This document shows, piece by piece, positions 8,339 through 17,107 of a stretch of 64,000 nucleotides of DNA. The translations under genes and the position numbers were made by a program. The stretch's first letter is position 1. The number at the start of each line of letters is the position of its first letter. The notes beneath the pieces were generated by a model. It was given only the letters and a program-made list of their open reading frames with translations, was not told the origin of the DNA and searched no databases. The stretch spans positions 43,401 to 107,400 of the forward strand of contig NZ_JBIYZW010000004.1 of NCBI RefSeq assembly GCF_044628455.1, given 5' to 3'. The stretch is from Solirubrum sp044628455 (lineage in GTDB: Bacteria; Bacteroidota; Bacteroidia; Cytophagales; Hymenobacteraceae).

Positions 8339-8788
8339 ATGCCCGCCACTGCCCAAGACGAACGCCTGATGCGCCAGGCCCTGCGCGAAGCCGAGCGCGC
8401 CTATGCCCTCGGCGAAATTCCCATCGGCGCCGTGGTGGCCTTCACCGCCACCGGCCAGGTCATCGGCCGGGGCCACAACCAGACCGAGCAGCTGCGCGAC
8501 GTGACGGCCCACGCCGAGATGCTGGCTCTCACGGCCGCCGCCAACACCCTCGGCAACAAGTACCTGCACGAGTGCACCCTCTACGTGACGGTGGAGCCCT
8601 GCGTGATGTGCGCCGGCGCCGCGGCCTGGGCGCAATTGCCGCGGGTGGTGTTCGGCGCGGCCGAGGAGAAGTTTGGCTACCGCCGCCACGGCCAGCTGCT
8701 GCACCCGCGCTGCGAGCTGCTCACCGGCGTGCTGGCCGCCGACTGCGCCGCCCTCATGCAGCGCTTCTTTGCCGAGCGGCGGAAATAG
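8339..8788 (+). CDS. tadA: tRNA-specific adenosine deaminase (A34 to inosine)
   Basis: 149 residues. Zinc-dependent cytidine/deoxycytidylate deaminase fold: HAE motif with H58 (zinc) and E60 (proton shuttle), and PCVMC with C88 and C91 (zinc). The N-terminal DERLMRQALREAERA and RGHNQTEQ segments fit TadA, which converts A34 of tRNA-Arg(ACG) to inosine. The ATG at 8339 is chosen; an in-frame GTG two codons earlier lies inside the -7 promoter box. A guanine deaminase-like nucleoside deaminase cannot be fully excluded. Its 3' end overlaps the sod promoter. Confidence 0.88.
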   Translation: MPATAQDERLMRQALREAERAYALGEIPIGAVVAFTATGQVIGRGHNQTEQLRDVTAHAEMLALTAAANTLGNKYLHECTLYVTVEPCVMCAGAAAWAQLPRVVFGAAEEKFGYRRHGQLLHPRCELLTGVLAADCAALMQRFFAERRK

Positions 8789-8797
8789 CTACTTTTG
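8768..8797 (+). promoter_or_regulatory. Promoter of the superoxide dismutase gene
   Basis: TTTG at 8768-8771 (-33) and TACTTTTG at 8790-8797 (-7), separated by 18 bp, form a textbook Bacteroidota sigma-A promoter. The -33 box lies inside the last codons of tadA and the -7 box starts just after its stop. The predicted leader is about 85-90 nt. Confidence 0.75.
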
Positions 8798-8890
8798 GCC
8801 GCTTCCGCCGGCTCCGCGTAACCCGCAGCCCGGTTCGGCGGTTATTCCCTGACATTTCTTTCCGTCCCACCTCCCAACCCCCCTAGCACT

Positions 8891-9505
<615 letters not shown>

Positions 9506-9547
9506 GTTAGCTGCCCGGCCCGCCATCGGCCGCGGCACTTTTGCTTG

Positions 9548-9579
9548 AATCGGCCGGTTCCCCACGGGACCGGCCGATT
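9548..9579 (+). terminator. Terminator of sodA
   Basis: An 11-bp perfect stem (AATCGGCCGGT at 9548-9558, complement at 9569-9579) that can be extended inward to a 4-nt loop. The following T-rich stretch is short and interrupted. Confidence 0.6.
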
Positions 9580-9598
9580 TGCTTACCTTTCTTCTACC

Positions 9599-9871
9599 AT
9601 GATGACTGCCCAACTCGTTGAGAAAACCGCCGGTGCCCTGGCCGACAAGTACCGCCTGGCCATTGTGCTGGAGCTGGGCAAGCGTGAGCAGCTGGCCTTT
9701 GCCGACGTGCAGGAGCTTACCGGTCTTTCCCAGCCCTGCACCTCGCACCACCTGAAGGTCCTCACCGACAGCGGGCTGGTTTCCACGCAGAAAACCGGTC
9801 GCCGCGTGCAGATCAGCCTGAACCGGGAGGCTCTGCGGGGGTTGTCGGCTTTTTTGGGGGAGCTGGGCTAA
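9599..9871 (+). CDS. ArsR-family winged-helix transcriptional regulator
   Basis: 90 residues. Helix-turn-helix with the ArsR pattern: KYRLAIVLELGKREQLAF, then DVQELTGLSQPCTSHHLKVLTDSGLV (recognition helix) and the wing STQKTGRRVQISLN. Cysteine is sparse (one, C44, in the recognition region), so a classical metal site is not evident; it may sense a redox or electrophile signal. The start is the first of two adjacent ATGs, since upstream sequence is the sod terminator. An AT-rich 12-bp palindrome lies between it and the Old Yellow Enzyme gene 86 bp downstream, suggesting that it controls that gene. Confidence 0.88.
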   Translation: MMTAQLVEKTAGALADKYRLAIVLELGKREQLAFADVQELTGLSQPCTSHHLKVLTDSGLVSTQKTGRRVQISLNREALRGLSAFLGELG

Positions 9872-9895
9872 AAAAATTTCCCGTAATCAATTCAA

Positions 9896-9907
9896 ACATT
9901 TAAATGT
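9896..9907. promoter_or_regulatory. Palindrome, putative ArsR-type operator
   Basis: A perfect 12-bp palindrome (ACATTTAAATGT) inside an AT-rich stretch that stands out from the GC-rich surroundings. It resembles the AT-rich palindromes bound by ArsR/SmtB proteins. It is located between the ArsR gene and the ATG of the Old Yellow Enzyme gene. Confidence 0.5.
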
Positions 9908-9957
9908 GTTGTTTCTTTTAGACAGTGACTTTTCGCCCATTCATCTCTTCGACTCCC

Positions 9958-11067
9958 ATGAGCCAGCAACTCTTTTCGCCTGCCCAGCTAGGTACTTTTA
10001 CCCTCCAGAATCACGTGGTAATGGCCCCCATGACGCGCAGCCGCGCCCTGGGCAACGTGCCCAACGCCCTCATGGCCGAATACTACGCCCAGCGCGCCTC
10101 GGCCGGCCTTATCATCACCGAAGGCACCTCGCCCGCGCCCAATGGCCTGGGCTACGCCCGCATTCCGGGCTTGTTCAACCAGGCGCAGGTAGCCGGCTGG
10201 CGCCTCAGCACCGACGCCGTGCACGCCCAGGGCGGCCACATTTTCGTGCAGCTGATGCACACCGGCCGCATTGGCCACCAGCTTAACCTGCCCGAGGGCG
10301 CCGAAGTCATTGCCCCCTCGGCCGTAACGGCCGCCGGCGAGATGTGGACCGACCAGCAGCAGATGCAGGCCCACCCGCAGCCCCGCGCCCTGCGCCCCGA
10401 CGAGCTGCCGGCCCTCAAGCAGGAGTTCGTGCGCAGCGCCCAGCTGGCCATCGAAGCCGGCTTCGACGGCGTGGAGCTGCACGGCGCCAACGGCTACCTG
10501 TTGGAGCAGTTTCTGAACCCCGTGGCCAACCAGCGCACCGACTCCTACGGCGGCTCGGTGGAAAACCGGGCGCGCTTCGTGCTGGAGGTAGCCGCCGCCG
10601 TGGCCGCCGCCATCGGGCCCGAGCGCACCGGCATCCGCCTCTCGCCCTGGGGCGTGGCCTCCGACATGCCGCACTACCCCGAAATCGACGCCACCTACGC
10701 TTACCTGGCCACCGAGCTGCAGCGCCTGAACCTGGTGTACGTGCACCTCGTGGACCACAGCGCCATGGGTGCCCCGGCCGTGCCGGCCGAAACCGTGGCC
10801 GCCTTCCGCGAGCGTTTCACCAACAGCCTCATCCTGAGCGGCGGCTACGATGCTCCGCGCGCCGAAGAAGCCCTGCAAAGCGGCCGGGCCGATCTGGTGG
10901 CCTTTGGCCGCCCCTTCATTGCCAACCCCGACCTGGTGGAGCGCCTGCGCACCGGCGCGCCGCTGGCCCAACCCGACCCGGCCACGTTTTACGCCCCCGG
11001 CCCCGAAGGCTTCCAGCAGGGCTATACCGACTACCCGGCGCTGCGCCTGGCCGAAGCCGCCCGCTAG
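9958..11067 (+). CDS. NADH:flavin oxidoreductase, Old Yellow Enzyme family (NemA-like)
   Basis: 369 residues. FMN-binding TIM barrel with the OYE substrate pair H175 and N178 followed by Y180 in HGANGYLLEQFLNP, the QRTDSYGGSVENR motif and the C-terminal phosphate-binding GGYDAPRAEEAL and VAFGRPFIANPDL. These enzymes reduce activated C=C bonds, N-ethylmaleimide and nitro compounds in the cytoplasm. The ATG at 9958 (MSQQLFS) is preferred over an upstream in-frame start. The neighbouring ArsR gene and operator-like palindrome suggest induction by electrophiles. A strong terminator follows. Confidence 0.93.
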   Translation: MSQQLFSPAQLGTFTLQNHVVMAPMTRSRALGNVPNALMAEYYAQRASAGLIITEGTSPAPNGLGYARIPGLFNQAQVAGWRLSTDAVHAQGGHIFVQLMHTGRIGHQLNLPEGAEVIAPSAVTAAGEMWTDQQQMQAHPQPRALRPDELPALKQEFVRSAQLAIEAGFDGVELHGANGYLLEQFLNPVANQRTDSYGGSVENRARFVLEVAAAVAAAIGPERTGIRLSPWGVASDMPHYPEIDATYAYLATELQRLNLVYVHLVDHSAMGAPAVPAETVAAFRERFTNSLILSGGYDAPRAEEALQSGRADLVAFGRPFIANPDLVERLRTGAPLAQPDPATFYAPGPEGFQQGYTDYPALRLAEAAR

Positions 11068-11090
11068 CCAACCAACCCATTATTCGTGCA

Positions 11091-11125
11091 AAAAAGCCGA
11101 CTCTGGAGCAGAGTCGGCTTTTTTT
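11091..11125 (+). terminator. Terminator of the Old Yellow Enzyme gene
   Basis: A 15-bp perfect stem (11091-11105 with 11109-11123), 3-nt loop GAG, and a T7 run that begins in the stem. Confidence 0.92.
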
Positions 11126-11384
11126 GGGCCCCAGCCCCTGCCGGCAATCGGCTCCCGCCTGCCACCGCGCCCCGGGCCGATTTCGGTGGCAGCAGCCTGC
11201 CGCCTCCGCCCCTCGCCCCGGTCTCTGGCCCTGAATTCCAATCACCATAGCAAGTCCGGGCGCCGGCCCGGCGCTGCCGTCGCCGATGTTTTGCCCGGTG
11301 CCAGGCCCTTCAGGCGCCCTTCACCCGGGGAGAAATCGTGTATATTTATGGGCTAAATTCTTTCCCCTTATCCTCTGCACCTGC

Positions 11385-12734
11385 ATGAGTACTAAGCTTC
11401 GCCTCACCATCCTGAGCTTTCTCCAGTTCTTTATCTGGGGCTCGTGGCTGATAACGATTGGGGCGTACTGGTTTCAAACCAAAGAGTGGTCGGGGGCCCA
11501 GTTCGGGGCCATCTTCTCCACCATGGGCATTGCCTCCATCTTCATGCCCTCGCTCATGGGCATTGTGGCCGACAAATGGGTGAATGCCGAGAAGCTCTAC
11601 GGCCTGTTGCACATTCTGGGCGGCGCAGTGCTGCTGACCATTCCCCTGGTCGACGACCCCGGCATGTTCTTCTGGGTGATTCTGCTGAACATGATTTTCT
11701 ACATGCCCACGCTGGCCCTGAGCATTGCCGTGTCGTACTCGGTGCTCAAGCGCGAGGGTTTCGACGTGGTGAAAGACTACCCGCCCATCCGGGTTTGGGG
11801 CACTGTTGGATTCGTAGTAGCTATGTGGACGGTGAGTTTGCTCGGCTTCGAGACTTCGGCCAATCAGTTCTACGTAGCGGCTGCGGCGGCTATCTTATTA
11901 GGCCTGTACTCGTTTACCCTTCCCAAGTGCCCACCTACAGCCGCAGGCACCCCGAGCCGTTCCCTGGTCGACGTGCTGGGTTTAAAGTCTTTCGCCCTGT
12001 TGCGCGACACGAAGATGCTCACCTTCTTTTTGTTTGCCATGCTGCTGGGCGCCGCACTACAGCTAACTAATGCTTACGGAGACACCTTTCTGCACGATGT
12101 TAGCGAAAGTGTAAAACCAATCAATATCGAGTCCTGGTCTCAACTGTTGTCGCAGCTAGCGTCTCAGCCGCTTGATACTTTGAGTGGTTTAGCTGCAAAA
12201 TATCCGGCCATCATCATGTCCATCTCGCAGATTTCCGAGACACTATTCATTTTGGCCATTCCTTTCTTCCTGCGTCGTTTTGGCATCAAGCAGGTGATGT
12301 TTTTCAGCATGGTTGCCTGGGTGCTCCGCTTTGGCTTGTTCGCGTTTGGCAATCTAGAATCTGGGCTCTGGATGATCATCCTCTCGTGCATCGTCTACGG
12401 CATGGCCTTCGACTTCTTCAACATCTCGGGTTCCTTGTTCGTGGAGACGCAAACGGCGCCTTCCATCCGTGCCTCGGCCCAGGGCTTGTTCATGATGATG
12501 ACCAACGGCTTCGGCGCAGTGCTGGGCAGCCTGGTCAGCGGCGTGGTCATCGAGCAGTACTTCACCCTGTCCGACGGCGTTACCAAGGACTGGCATGGCA
12601 TCTGGCTGGCCTTTGCGGGCTACGCCCTGGCCATTGCCGTGCTGTTCGTCATCCTATTCAAGCACAAGCACACCCCCCAGGAGGTGCAGAACGCCGAGCA
12701 CACCGAGCCGGTGCCGTCGGTCGAGCAGGCGTAG
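11385..12734 (+). CDS. Nucleoside permease, MFS (NupG/XapB family)
   Basis: 449 residues with about twelve membrane segments. The N-terminal LRLTILSFLQFFIWGSWLITIGAYW, then MGIVADKWVNAEKLYGLLHILGG and the motif PPIRVWGTVGFVVAMW are typical of the nucleoside:H+ symporter branch (PF03825). It probably imports nucleosides through the inner membrane. The ATG at 11385 (MSTKLRL) fits the family start. The middle third (about 11800-12340) has noticeably more A/T-ending codons than the ends, which may mean recombination or relaxed codon choice. A terminator follows. Confidence 0.88.
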   Translation: MSTKLRLTILSFLQFFIWGSWLITIGAYWFQTKEWSGAQFGAIFSTMGIASIFMPSLMGIVADKWVNAEKLYGLLHILGGAVLLTIPLVDDPGMFFWVILLNMIFYMPTLALSIAVSYSVLKREGFDVVKDYPPIRVWGTVGFVVAMWTVSLLGFETSANQFYVAAAAAILLGLYSFTLPKCPPTAAGTPSRSLVDVLGLKSFALLRDTKMLTFFLFAMLLGAALQLTNAYGDTFLHDVSESVKPINIESWSQLLSQLASQPLDTLSGLAAKYPAIIMSISQISETLFILAIPFFLRRFGIKQVMFFSMVAWVLRFGLFAFGNLESGLWMIILSCIVYGMAFDFFNISGSLFVETQTAPSIRASAQGLFMMMTNGFGAVLGSLVSGVVIEQYFTLSDGVTKDWHGIWLAFAGYALAIAVLFVILFKHKHTPQEVQNAEHTEPVPSVEQA

Positions 12735-12759
12735 CGGCGCTGAATGTCGGTAAACCCGG

Positions 12760-12803
12760 GCCGCGCCCGTGGCAGCTTTGGCCGCCGCGGGCGCGGCTTT
12801 TTT
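12760..12803 (+). terminator. Terminator of the nucleoside permease gene
   Basis: A 10-bp perfect stem (GCCGCGCCCG at 12760-12769, complement at 12788-12797) with an 18-nt loop, followed by T6. Confidence 0.85.
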
Positions 12804-13051
12804 CGGCCTTGCCGACGACTACGCCTGCTATGGCCGGACCATCCTTGCCATTGCTCTGCTGGCATCCTGATCGGCGCCAAAGCTCTTGCCACGCGTGAAC
12901 GGACCGTCGTTGCAGTAGGCACAGCCCGGAAAGCGCCCTAGAGCAGCACTAGCTAAGGCAGTAGCCGGTTACGCCGGTGGCAGGAAGCAGGCTAGTCCAA
13001 CCTCCTAAGGCACAAGTGGGGTATAAAACCAGCACAAAACCAGCACAAACA
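12804..13051. other. Intergenic region without a recognised gene
   Basis: The gap between the permease and ndk genes (388 bp in all) holds two terminators and, between them, about 250 bp in which I see no gene. The only regular feature is a tandem duplication of AAAACCAGCAC at 13025-13046. Confidence 0.5.
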
Positions 13052-13084
13052 AAAACCCACCCTGCGCAGCGCAGAGTGGGTTTT
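13052..13084 (-). terminator. Terminator of ndk
   Basis: Stem AAAACCCAC (13052-13060) with GTGGGTTTT (13076-13084). The intervening 15 nt form a further small CTGC/GCAG stem. The A-run on the plus strand supplies the U-tract of the minus-strand transcript. Confidence 0.8.
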
Positions 13085-13122
13085 CAACCTGTTTCAGCGG
13101 CAAGATAGCTCGCCGGCCCGAA

Positions 13123-13542
13123 TTAGAACTGCTCGTTGGCCGGGAAGTAGAAGTCGCCTTCGATCTGGGCGTTTTCGTCAGAGTCGGAGCCGTGTACGGC
13201 GTTGGCTTCGATGCTCTTGGCGTACTTCTTCCGGATGGTGCCCTCGGCGGCCTGGGCCGGGTTGGTGGCGCCGATCAGCTCACGGAAAGCGGCCACGGCG
13301 TTGTCTTTCTCCAGAATGGCGGCGTAGATGGGGCCCGACGACATGTACTTCACCAGGTCGCCGTAGAAGGGGCGCTCCTTGTGCACGGCGTAGAACTCGC
13401 CGGCGCGCTCGGGGGTCAGCAGGGTTTTCTTCAGCGCAACGATGCGGAAGCCGGCCTTTTCGATGTCGGCGAGGATGGCCCCGGCGTGACCGTCCTGAAC
13501 GGCGTCGGGCTTAATCATGGTGAACGTGCGGTTCGTGGCCAT
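13123..13542 (-). CDS. ndk: Nucleoside diphosphate kinase
   Basis: 139 residues, a full-length Ndk. Starts with RTFTMIKPDAV (phosphate-binding K11). The active-site phosphohistidine is H117 in NAVHGSDSDENA. It transfers gamma-phosphate between nucleoside triphosphates and diphosphates in the cytoplasm. Monocistronic: it has its own -7 promoter element on the minus strand and a terminator, and is divergent from nrnA. Confidence 0.97.
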   Translation of the reverse strand: MATNRTFTMIKPDAVQDGHAGAILADIEKAGFRIVALKKTLLTPERAGEFYAVHKERPFYGDLVKYMSSGPIYAAILEKDNAVAAFRELIGATNPAQAAEGTIRKKYAKSIEANAVHGSDSDENAQIEGDFYFPANEQF

Positions 13543-13612
13543 GGCAAGAGGGGGTTTATGTGAAGACTACCGGAGGTGGTGAGTCGCTCAATGAAAAAAA
13601 GTTTTGCGGCCG

Positions 13613-13620
13613 CAAAAGTA
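13613..13620 (-). promoter_or_regulatory. -7 promoter element of ndk
   Basis: On the minus strand this reads TACTTTTG, an exact TAnnTTTG match about 70 nt upstream of the ndk ATG. No clear TTG lies 17-23 nt further upstream. Confidence 0.5.
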
Positions 13621-13796
13621 GCAGCCAGCCCCCAAAGCGCCGCACGCTGACGCAAATAGCCCCCGCGGCGGGGCGGCGGCTGAACCAAGCGCGGCGGCGC
13701 CGGTGTTCATCCGGCACAAGTTTGCGAATCATTCCCGAAATTTGCCCCCTTGCGCGCCTTTTAAGGGCCGCGTAGTCAGTCACCTATCAGCCGGCA

Positions 13797-14837
13797 ATGC
13801 ACGACGTCACGGCGCTGAAAGAGCTCCTCCGGGAGCCGCGGCACATTTTCATCACCACCCACCACAAGCCCGACGCCGACGCGCTGGGCTCGTCGCTGGG
13901 CCTGGCGGGCTACCTGCGCGCCAAAGGCCACCACGTGACGGTGGTCACGCCCTCCGACTACCCCGACTTCCTGAGCTGGATGCCCGGCAACGACGAGGTT
14001 ATCGTGTACGACCCGCGCCGCAACGACCGGCAGGTGCGCGAAATCATCGGTACGGCCGAGGTGCTGTTCTGCCTCGACTTTTCCTCGCTGGGCCGCATTC
14101 ACGAGCTGGGCGAGTACGTGCGCCAGGCCCCGGGCCAGAAAGTGCTCGTTGACCACCACGAGCAGCCTGAGCCCTTCGCCGACATTGCCTTTTCCTTTCC
14201 CAGCGCCGCGGCTACGGCCGAGCTGGTGTTTGAAATCATCCGCGACTTAGGCGACCAGCACCTCATCACCCCGGCCATCGGCGAGTGTCTCTACGCGGGC
14301 ATCATGACCGATACCGGCTCGTTCCGCCACCCCAGCACCTCGCGCAACGTTCACCTGATCATTGCCGAGCTGCTCGACGCGGGCATCAACCTCTCGTCGG
14401 TGCACCGGCGCATCTACGACTCGCACTCCGAGGAGCGGCTGCGCTTTTTGGGCTTCGTGCTCAAGGACAAGCTGCGGGTGCTGCGCGAGTACAACACGGC
14501 CTACATTGCCATTACCAACGAAGAGCTGAAGCAGTACCACTCCAAAACCGGTGACACGGAAGGCCTGGTCAACTTCGCCCTCAGCATTGAGGGCATCGTG
14601 TTTGCCGCCATCCTCATCGACCGCGTGCAGGCCGTGAAAATCTCCTTCCGCTCGGTAGGCGACTTCTCGGTCAGCGAGTTTTCGCGCCGCCACTTCAACG
14701 GCGGTGGCCACCACAACGCGGCCGGCGGCATCAGCCACGAGCCGCTCGACGCAACGGTGGAGAAGTTTCTGAGTCTGCTGCCCGACTACCAAACCCAACT
14801 GGTTACGGCGCCACTGGCCATTGCCCCGCCACAGTAA
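13797..14837 (+). CDS. nrnA: DHH-family phosphoesterase (NrnA-like oligoribonuclease / pAp phosphatase)
   Basis: 346 residues. DHH domain with THHKPDADALGSSLGL (motif I), CLDFSSLGR, and the name motif VDHHEQP. The DHHA1 domain ends in FNGGGHHNAAGG. Enzymes of this family degrade short oligonucleotides and dephosphorylate 3'-phosphoadenosine 5'-phosphate. It is cytoplasmic. The stop codon lies inside the left arm of a heptamer element, which fills much of the gap to the FKBP genes. Confidence 0.9.
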   Translation: MHDVTALKELLREPRHIFITTHHKPDADALGSSLGLAGYLRAKGHHVTVVTPSDYPDFLSWMPGNDEVIVYDPRRNDRQVREIIGTAEVLFCLDFSSLGRIHELGEYVRQAPGQKVLVDHHEQPEPFADIAFSFPSAAATAELVFEIIRDLGDQHLITPAIGECLYAGIMTDTGSFRHPSTSRNVHLIIAELLDAGINLSSVHRRIYDSHSEERLRFLGFVLKDKLRVLREYNTAYIAITNEELKQYHSKTGDTEGLVNFALSIEGIVFAAILIDRVQAVKISFRSVGDFSVSEFSRRHFNGGGHHNAAGGISHEPLDATVEKFLSLLPDYQTQLVTAPLAIAPPQ

Positions 14838-14951
14838 GTACTGGGTAGTAGGTAGTCAGTAATAAGTATTGAGTAGTTGATAGTGAGAGACCGGAACGTA
14901 ACATTGGTACTCCTTTGCTCTTGCTACCAACTACTCAATACCTAATACTCA
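14834..14951. repeat. Heptamer element 1 (nrnA/FKBP gap)
   Basis: The left arm is a run of 7-nt words in one register (such as AAGTATT, GAGTAGT, TGATAGT) starting at the nrnA stop codon. The right arm (14921-14951) carries the complements, for example ACTACTC and AATACTC. The core is a 14-bp perfect inverted repeat (14866-14879 with 14928-14941). A TACCTTCG box (14964-14971), close to the -7 consensus, begins 13 nt after the element and is probably the promoter for the FKBP genes. Confidence 0.75.
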
Positions 14952-15001
14952 GGACTCCCGCCCTACCTTCGCCCCGCATTCTTTTTCATCCTTTCTCTTT
15001 C

Positions 15002-16015
15002 ATGCTTCGCACTTCCTTTCTGTTCTGGCCTGCCCTGGCGGCTGGTGCCCTCGGCCTTGCCTCCTGCGACAAAACCAGCGGCGGCGGCGACTTCGCCAAA
15101 ACGCCCTCGGGCATCGAATACCAGGTATTTAAAAACGAAGGCGGCAAGTACAGCAGCCGCGAAATCGCAGCGGGCGGCGACTCGGCCGCGTACCGCAAGC
15201 GCCTGGGTCAGATCATTGCCCTGCACGTGGAGTACCGCACGGCCAAGGACTCGGTGCTGTTCCAGTCGCGCAAGCAGCAGATGGGCTACCCCGTGCGCGT
15301 GCCGCTGCAACCGGTAAAAGCCAAGGGGGGCCTGGAAGAGGCCATTTCCATGCTGCAGCCCGGCGACTCGGCCGTGTTCCGCTTCAACGCCGACTCGCTC
15401 TCGATCAAGACCACCGGCCAGCCCGCGCCGCCGCCCATCAAGAAGCATGGCAACACCATGATTCTGTACGTGAAGGTCGACGCCATTCAGAGCCAGGCCG
15501 ACGCCATGGTGGCCCAGCAGAAGGCCATGCAGGAAATGCAGGTGAAGCAGCAGCAGCACGCCGAGGCGCAGAAGCCCAAGGATGAGGCCATCATCCAGGC
15601 GTACGTGCAGAAAAACAACCTGAAAACCCAGAAAACGGCCAGCGGCCTGCACTACGTGGTGACGCAGCCCGGCGCGGGCGCCAAGCCCAGCCAGGGTCAG
15701 GTGGTTTCCGTAAACTACCGCGGCACCCTGCTCGACGGCAAGGAGTTCGACTCGTCGGCCCGCAACGGCGGCAAGCCGATTGAGTTTCCGCTGGGCGTGG
15801 GCGCCGTGATTCCCGGCTGGGACGAGGGCATTGCCCTGCTCGGCAAGGGCGCCAAGGGCGTGTTTTTGATTCCCTCCAGCCTGGCCTACGGCCAGCGCGG
15901 GGCCGGCAACGACATTCCCGCCGACGCCGTGCTGCGCTTCGACGTGGAGCTGGTCGACGTGAAGGCCGCGCCGCCCCAGCCGTCCATGCCCATGGGTATG
16001 CCGCAGGGCCAGTAA
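15002..16015 (+). CDS. FKBP-type peptidyl-prolyl isomerase lipoprotein, two-domain
   Basis: 337 residues. Signal peptide with lipobox LASC and lipidated C22. A degenerate FKBP-like N-terminal domain (about 35-165) is followed by a glutamine/lysine-rich helix (about 170-205) and a canonical FKBP domain (about 210-322: VSVNYRGTLLDGKEFDSS, VIPGWDEGIALLGKGAKG, IPSSLAYG). It probably assists folding of exported proteins in the periplasm. First of three consecutive FKBP genes. The longer frame upstream has no support because it runs through the repeat element. Confidence 0.92.
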   Translation: MLRTSFLFWPALAAGALGLASCDKTSGGGDFAKTPSGIEYQVFKNEGGKYSSREIAAGGDSAAYRKRLGQIIALHVEYRTAKDSVLFQSRKQQMGYPVRVPLQPVKAKGGLEEAISMLQPGDSAVFRFNADSLSIKTTGQPAPPPIKKHGNTMILYVKVDAIQSQADAMVAQQKAMQEMQVKQQQHAEAQKPKDEAIIQAYVQKNNLKTQKTASGLHYVVTQPGAGAKPSQGQVVSVNYRGTLLDGKEFDSSARNGGKPIEFPLGVGAVIPGWDEGIALLGKGAKGVFLIPSSLAYGQRGAGNDIPADAVLRFDVELVDVKAAPPQPSMPMGMPQGQ

Positions 16016-16086
16016 TCGGCTTGAATGCAACCAATCGGCGGGCGGCCGGCTCTTCTGGCCAGCCGCCCGCTTCTTTTCTTCTTACC

Positions 16087-16626
16087 ATGCGTACGCTTTC
16101 CCCTTCCCTGTTTTCTGACCGCCGCTGGTGGTACACCCTGCTGCTGCCGTTGCTGCTGCTGGGCGCCTGCAAAAGAGACGACTCCTACGCGGAGTTCATC
16201 GAGGCCCAGAAAAAACGCGACGACGCCGCCATTCAGGCCTACATCACCCAGGCCGGTATTCCGGCCGCCAGCATCGAGCGCCGCGAGTCGGGCCTGTACA
16301 TCGTGCGCAAAGTAGCCGGTACGGGTCCGCAGGTACTCAACGGCAAAAACGTGCAGGCCAAGTACATCGGCAAGTTCCTCGACGGCCGCCGCTTCGACTC
16401 GTCCTACGAAAACGCTCCCGCGCCGCTGTGCCAGTGCTTTGGCTTTCAGGTGGGCGCCGGCAGCGTGATTAAGGCATGGGACGAAGCCTTTCTGCTGCTG
16501 CGCAAGGGCGACGAGGTGGAGCTGCTGGTACCCTCGCACCTGGGCTACGGCATGAACGCTACCAGAAGCATTCCCGCCAACACGCCCCTGCGCTTCGAAA
16601 TCATCGTCACCGAAGTCGAGCAGTAA
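16087..16626 (+). CDS. FKBP-type peptidyl-prolyl isomerase lipoprotein
   Basis: 179 residues. Signal peptide with lipobox LGAC and lipidated C28. A short helical segment (about 33-60) resembles the linker helix of the preceding paralogue, then one FKBP domain (about 65-178) with GKNVQAKYIGKFLDGRRFDSS, VIKAWDEAFLLLRKGDEVELLVPSHLGYG. The insert NAPAPLCQCFGF replaces the usual short loop before the beta strand and carries two cysteines. 71 bp after the first FKBP gene and 4 bp before the third. Confidence 0.9.
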   Translation: MRTLSPSLFSDRRWWYTLLLPLLLLGACKRDDSYAEFIEAQKKRDDAAIQAYITQAGIPAASIERRESGLYIVRKVAGTGPQVLNGKNVQAKYIGKFLDGRRFDSSYENAPAPLCQCFGFQVGAGSVIKAWDEAFLLLRKGDEVELLVPSHLGYGMNATRSIPANTPLRFEIIVTEVEQ

Positions 16627-16630
16627 ACCC

Positions 16631-17065
16631 GTGCCGCGCCTTCTGCTGCTCGCGCTGCTGCTGATTCTGCTGCCGCCGGCCGTCGGCGCCCCGCTGCCGG
16701 CCGACACCCTGCGCACTCCCGGCGGCGTGCGCTACGTGCTGCGCCAGCCCGGTCACGGTCCTGCCCCTGGCCCCGCGGGCCGCGTCACGGTACACTACTC
16801 GGTGTTTCTGCCCGATGGCCGGCTGTTTGAGTCGTCGGCCACCGAGGCGCGGCCGCTGCGCCTGCGCCTGGGCCGCCAGGAAGTGATTCCCGGCTGGGAA
16901 GAGCTGCTGCCCCTGCTGCCGGCCGGCAGCCGCGTGTGGGCCCGCGTGCCGGCCGCTTTGGCCTACGGCGCGGCCGGGCAGCGCGACCCCGACGACGAAA
17001 CGCGCTACCGCGTGCCGCCCAACACCGATCTGCTGTTTGAACTGGAGATTGTGCGGGTGAACTGA
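16631..17065 (+). CDS. FKBP-type peptidyl-prolyl isomerase, exported
   Basis: 144 residues with a GTG start 4 bp after the preceding stop. A signal peptide (about 1-19, ending VGA) has no lipobox, so this third FKBP is probably a soluble periplasmic enzyme. A single FKBP domain with VTVHYSVFLPDGRLFESS, VIPGWEELLPLLPAGSRVWARVPAALAYG. Translation is probably coupled to the upstream gene. A terminator follows. Confidence 0.88.
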   Translation: MPRLLLLALLLILLPPAVGAPLPADTLRTPGGVRYVLRQPGHGPAPGPAGRVTVHYSVFLPDGRLFESSATEARPLRLRLGRQEVIPGWEELLPLLPAGSRVWARVPAALAYGAAGQRDPDDETRYRVPPNTDLLFELEIVRVN

Positions 17066-17067
17066 TA

Positions 17068-17107
17068 CCGGCCGGAATGCTGCCCCGCATTCCGGCCGGC
17101 GCTTTTT
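17068..17107 (+). terminator. Terminator of the FKBP cluster
   Basis: A 13-bp perfect stem (17068-17080 with 17087-17099), 6-nt loop, then a T5 run at 17103-17107. Confidence 0.9.
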
